Of a DNA stretch of 64,000 nucleotides, positions 63,257 to 64,000 are shown in pieces; the stretch's first letter is position 1; each line of letters starts with the position of its first letter. A program made the translations under genes and the position numbers. Under the pieces are notes generated by a model that saw only the letters and a program-made list of their open reading frames with translations, did not search any database and had not been told where the DNA came from. The stretch comes from Agreia sp. COWG (lineage in GTDB: Bacteria; Actinomycetota; Actinomycetes; Actinomycetales; Microbacteriaceae): assembly GCF_904528075.1 (NCBI RefSeq), contig NZ_LR882035.1:1488001-1552000 (forward strand). The letters are read 5' to 3'.

Positions 63257-64000
63257 AGGCGAGCTGCCCGTGCCAGGGCGTACTCCTGCAGGCTGGTCAC
63301 GTCGAAGCCTTCGCGCGTGGCCTCGAATGACGCGACGGCGGCGCCGAGCTGGGCGATGGTGGTGAACAACGGCTTGTCGGCCGCGACGGCGGCGGCACGG
63401 ATCTCGTAGCCGTCGGCCCTCGCGCTCGATCCGCTGGGCGTGTTCACGACGATGTCCACCTCGTTGCGATTGATGAGGTCGACCACGGTGGGCTCGTCGC
63501 TGTTCGTCGAGGCGCCCTCGCTGTACTTGCGCACGATCTTGGCTGTGATGCCGTTGCGGTTCAGCACCTCGGCGGTGCCGGTCGTTGCCAGAATGTCGAA
63601 TCCGAGCTCGAGAAGCCGCAGGACCGGCAGGACGATCGCCCGCTTGTCGCGGTCGCTCACCGAGACGAAGACGGTACCGGATGTCGGGAGTCCGCCGTAC
63701 GCGGCCTCCTGGCTCTTGGCGAACGCGCGCGGGAAGTCCCTGTCGATGCCCATGACCTCTCCCGTGGAGCGCATCTCCGGGCCGAGCAGGGAGTCGACGA
63801 TGAGCCCGTCTTTTGTGCGGAACCGCTTGAACGGCAGCACGGCCTCCTTCACGGCGATGGGCGAGTCGAGCGGAACGATCGAACCGTCGACCTGGGGAAG
63901 CAGGCCCTCGGCCTTCAGCTCTGCGATCGACGCGCCGACCATGATGCGCGCCGCCGCTTTGGCGAGCGGGATGCCGAGGGCTTTGGCGACGAACGGAACG
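63253..64000 (-). CDS. carB: Carbamoyl-phosphate synthase large chain (partial, C-terminal ~248 residues)
   Basis: This is the C-terminal part of CarB, which makes carbamoyl phosphate for arginine and pyrimidines. The fragment begins in [19 protein letters not shown] (end of the second ATP-grasp domain) and then has the MGS-like regulatory domain ([39 protein letters not shown]). The gene continues beyond position 64000. Its stop overlaps the pyrF start by 4 nt. Confidence 0.95.
   Translation of the reverse strand, partial: VPFVAKALGIPLAKAAARIMVGASIAELKAEGLLPQVDGSIVPLDSPIAVKEAVLPFKRFRTKDGLIVDSLLGPEMRSTGEVMGIDRDFPRAFAKSQEAAYGGLPTSGTVFVSVSDRDKRAIVLPVLRLLELGFDILATTGTAEVLNRNGITAKIVRKYSEGASTNSDEPTVVDLINRNEVDIVVNTPSGSSARADGYEIRAAAVAADKPLFTTIAQLGAAVASFEATREGFDVTSLQEYALARAARL

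Overview
The window is 64 kb of high-GC actinobacterial core chromosome, most likely from the family Microbacteriaceae (Leifsonia/Cryobacterium-like). Evidence for this is the presence of WhiA, RbpA, OpcA, a PdtaR-type ANTAR regulator, an HGxxPAAW membrane protein and a Trp-associated membrane protein inside the trp operon, a PriA without helicase motifs, many GTG starts and many transcription starts that look leaderless. I see no insertion sequence, prophage, CRISPR array, toxin-antitoxin pair or defence island. The genus is inference.

Layout. 1-4.7 kb: Fe-S assembly (sufD partial, sufB) on the minus strand, a divergent haem A synthase ctaA, convergent haem O synthase ctaB, and a UPF0303 protein. 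4.8-11.5 kb, plus strand: a pentose-phosphate operon tkt-tal-zwf-opcA-pgl closed by a strong bidirectional terminator. 11.6-18.2 kb, minus strand: rbpA, secG, the glycolytic run tpiA-pgk-gap, sodA, then whiA and rapZ. 18.2-25.2 kb: the three nucleotide-excision-repair genes uvrC, uvrA, uvrB. 25.2-34.1 kb: pfkA (plus), coaE, rpsA with a structured leader, a DUF885 protein, a small unknown gene, polA and a hotdog thioesterase.

34.1-38.3 kb: an unknown gene with a possible CTG start, the ANTAR response regulator, tRNA-Leu(CAA), an FHA-domain protein with a small partner, and pyk. 38.4-45.6 kb: glutamate synthase gltD/gltB and lgt. 45.7-53.4 kb: a joined trp/his operon, read hisE-hisG-hisF-hisI-trpE-(membrane protein)-(HGxxPAAW protein)-trpC-trpB-trpA, mostly with 4-nt ATGA/GTGA overlaps. 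53.4-64 kb: rpe, rsmB, fmt, priA, metK, coaBC, rpoZ, gmk, pyrF and the C-terminal part of carB.

The genes form central carbon metabolism (lower glycolysis, PFK, PK and the whole oxidative pentose-phosphate branch), nitrogen/Trp/His/pyrimidine/CoA/SAM biosynthesis, NER and DNA polymerase I, and translation initiation (fMet formylation). I found no convincing undescribed system. The features most worth a second look are: (1) an in-frame fusion of a complete mIHF-like DNA-binding domain to guanylate kinase; (2) at least ten genes whose start codon lies 6-7 nt after a TANNNT hexamer with no Shine-Dalgarno, a coherent set of leaderless promoters that also fixes several starts; (3) an unknown gene whose frame extends 32 codons upstream to a CTG with no ATG/GTG/TTG available; (4) loss of yvcK between rapZ and whiA; (5) a tRNA promoter laid over the start codon of the divergent ANTAR regulator; (6) the structured leader of rpsA.
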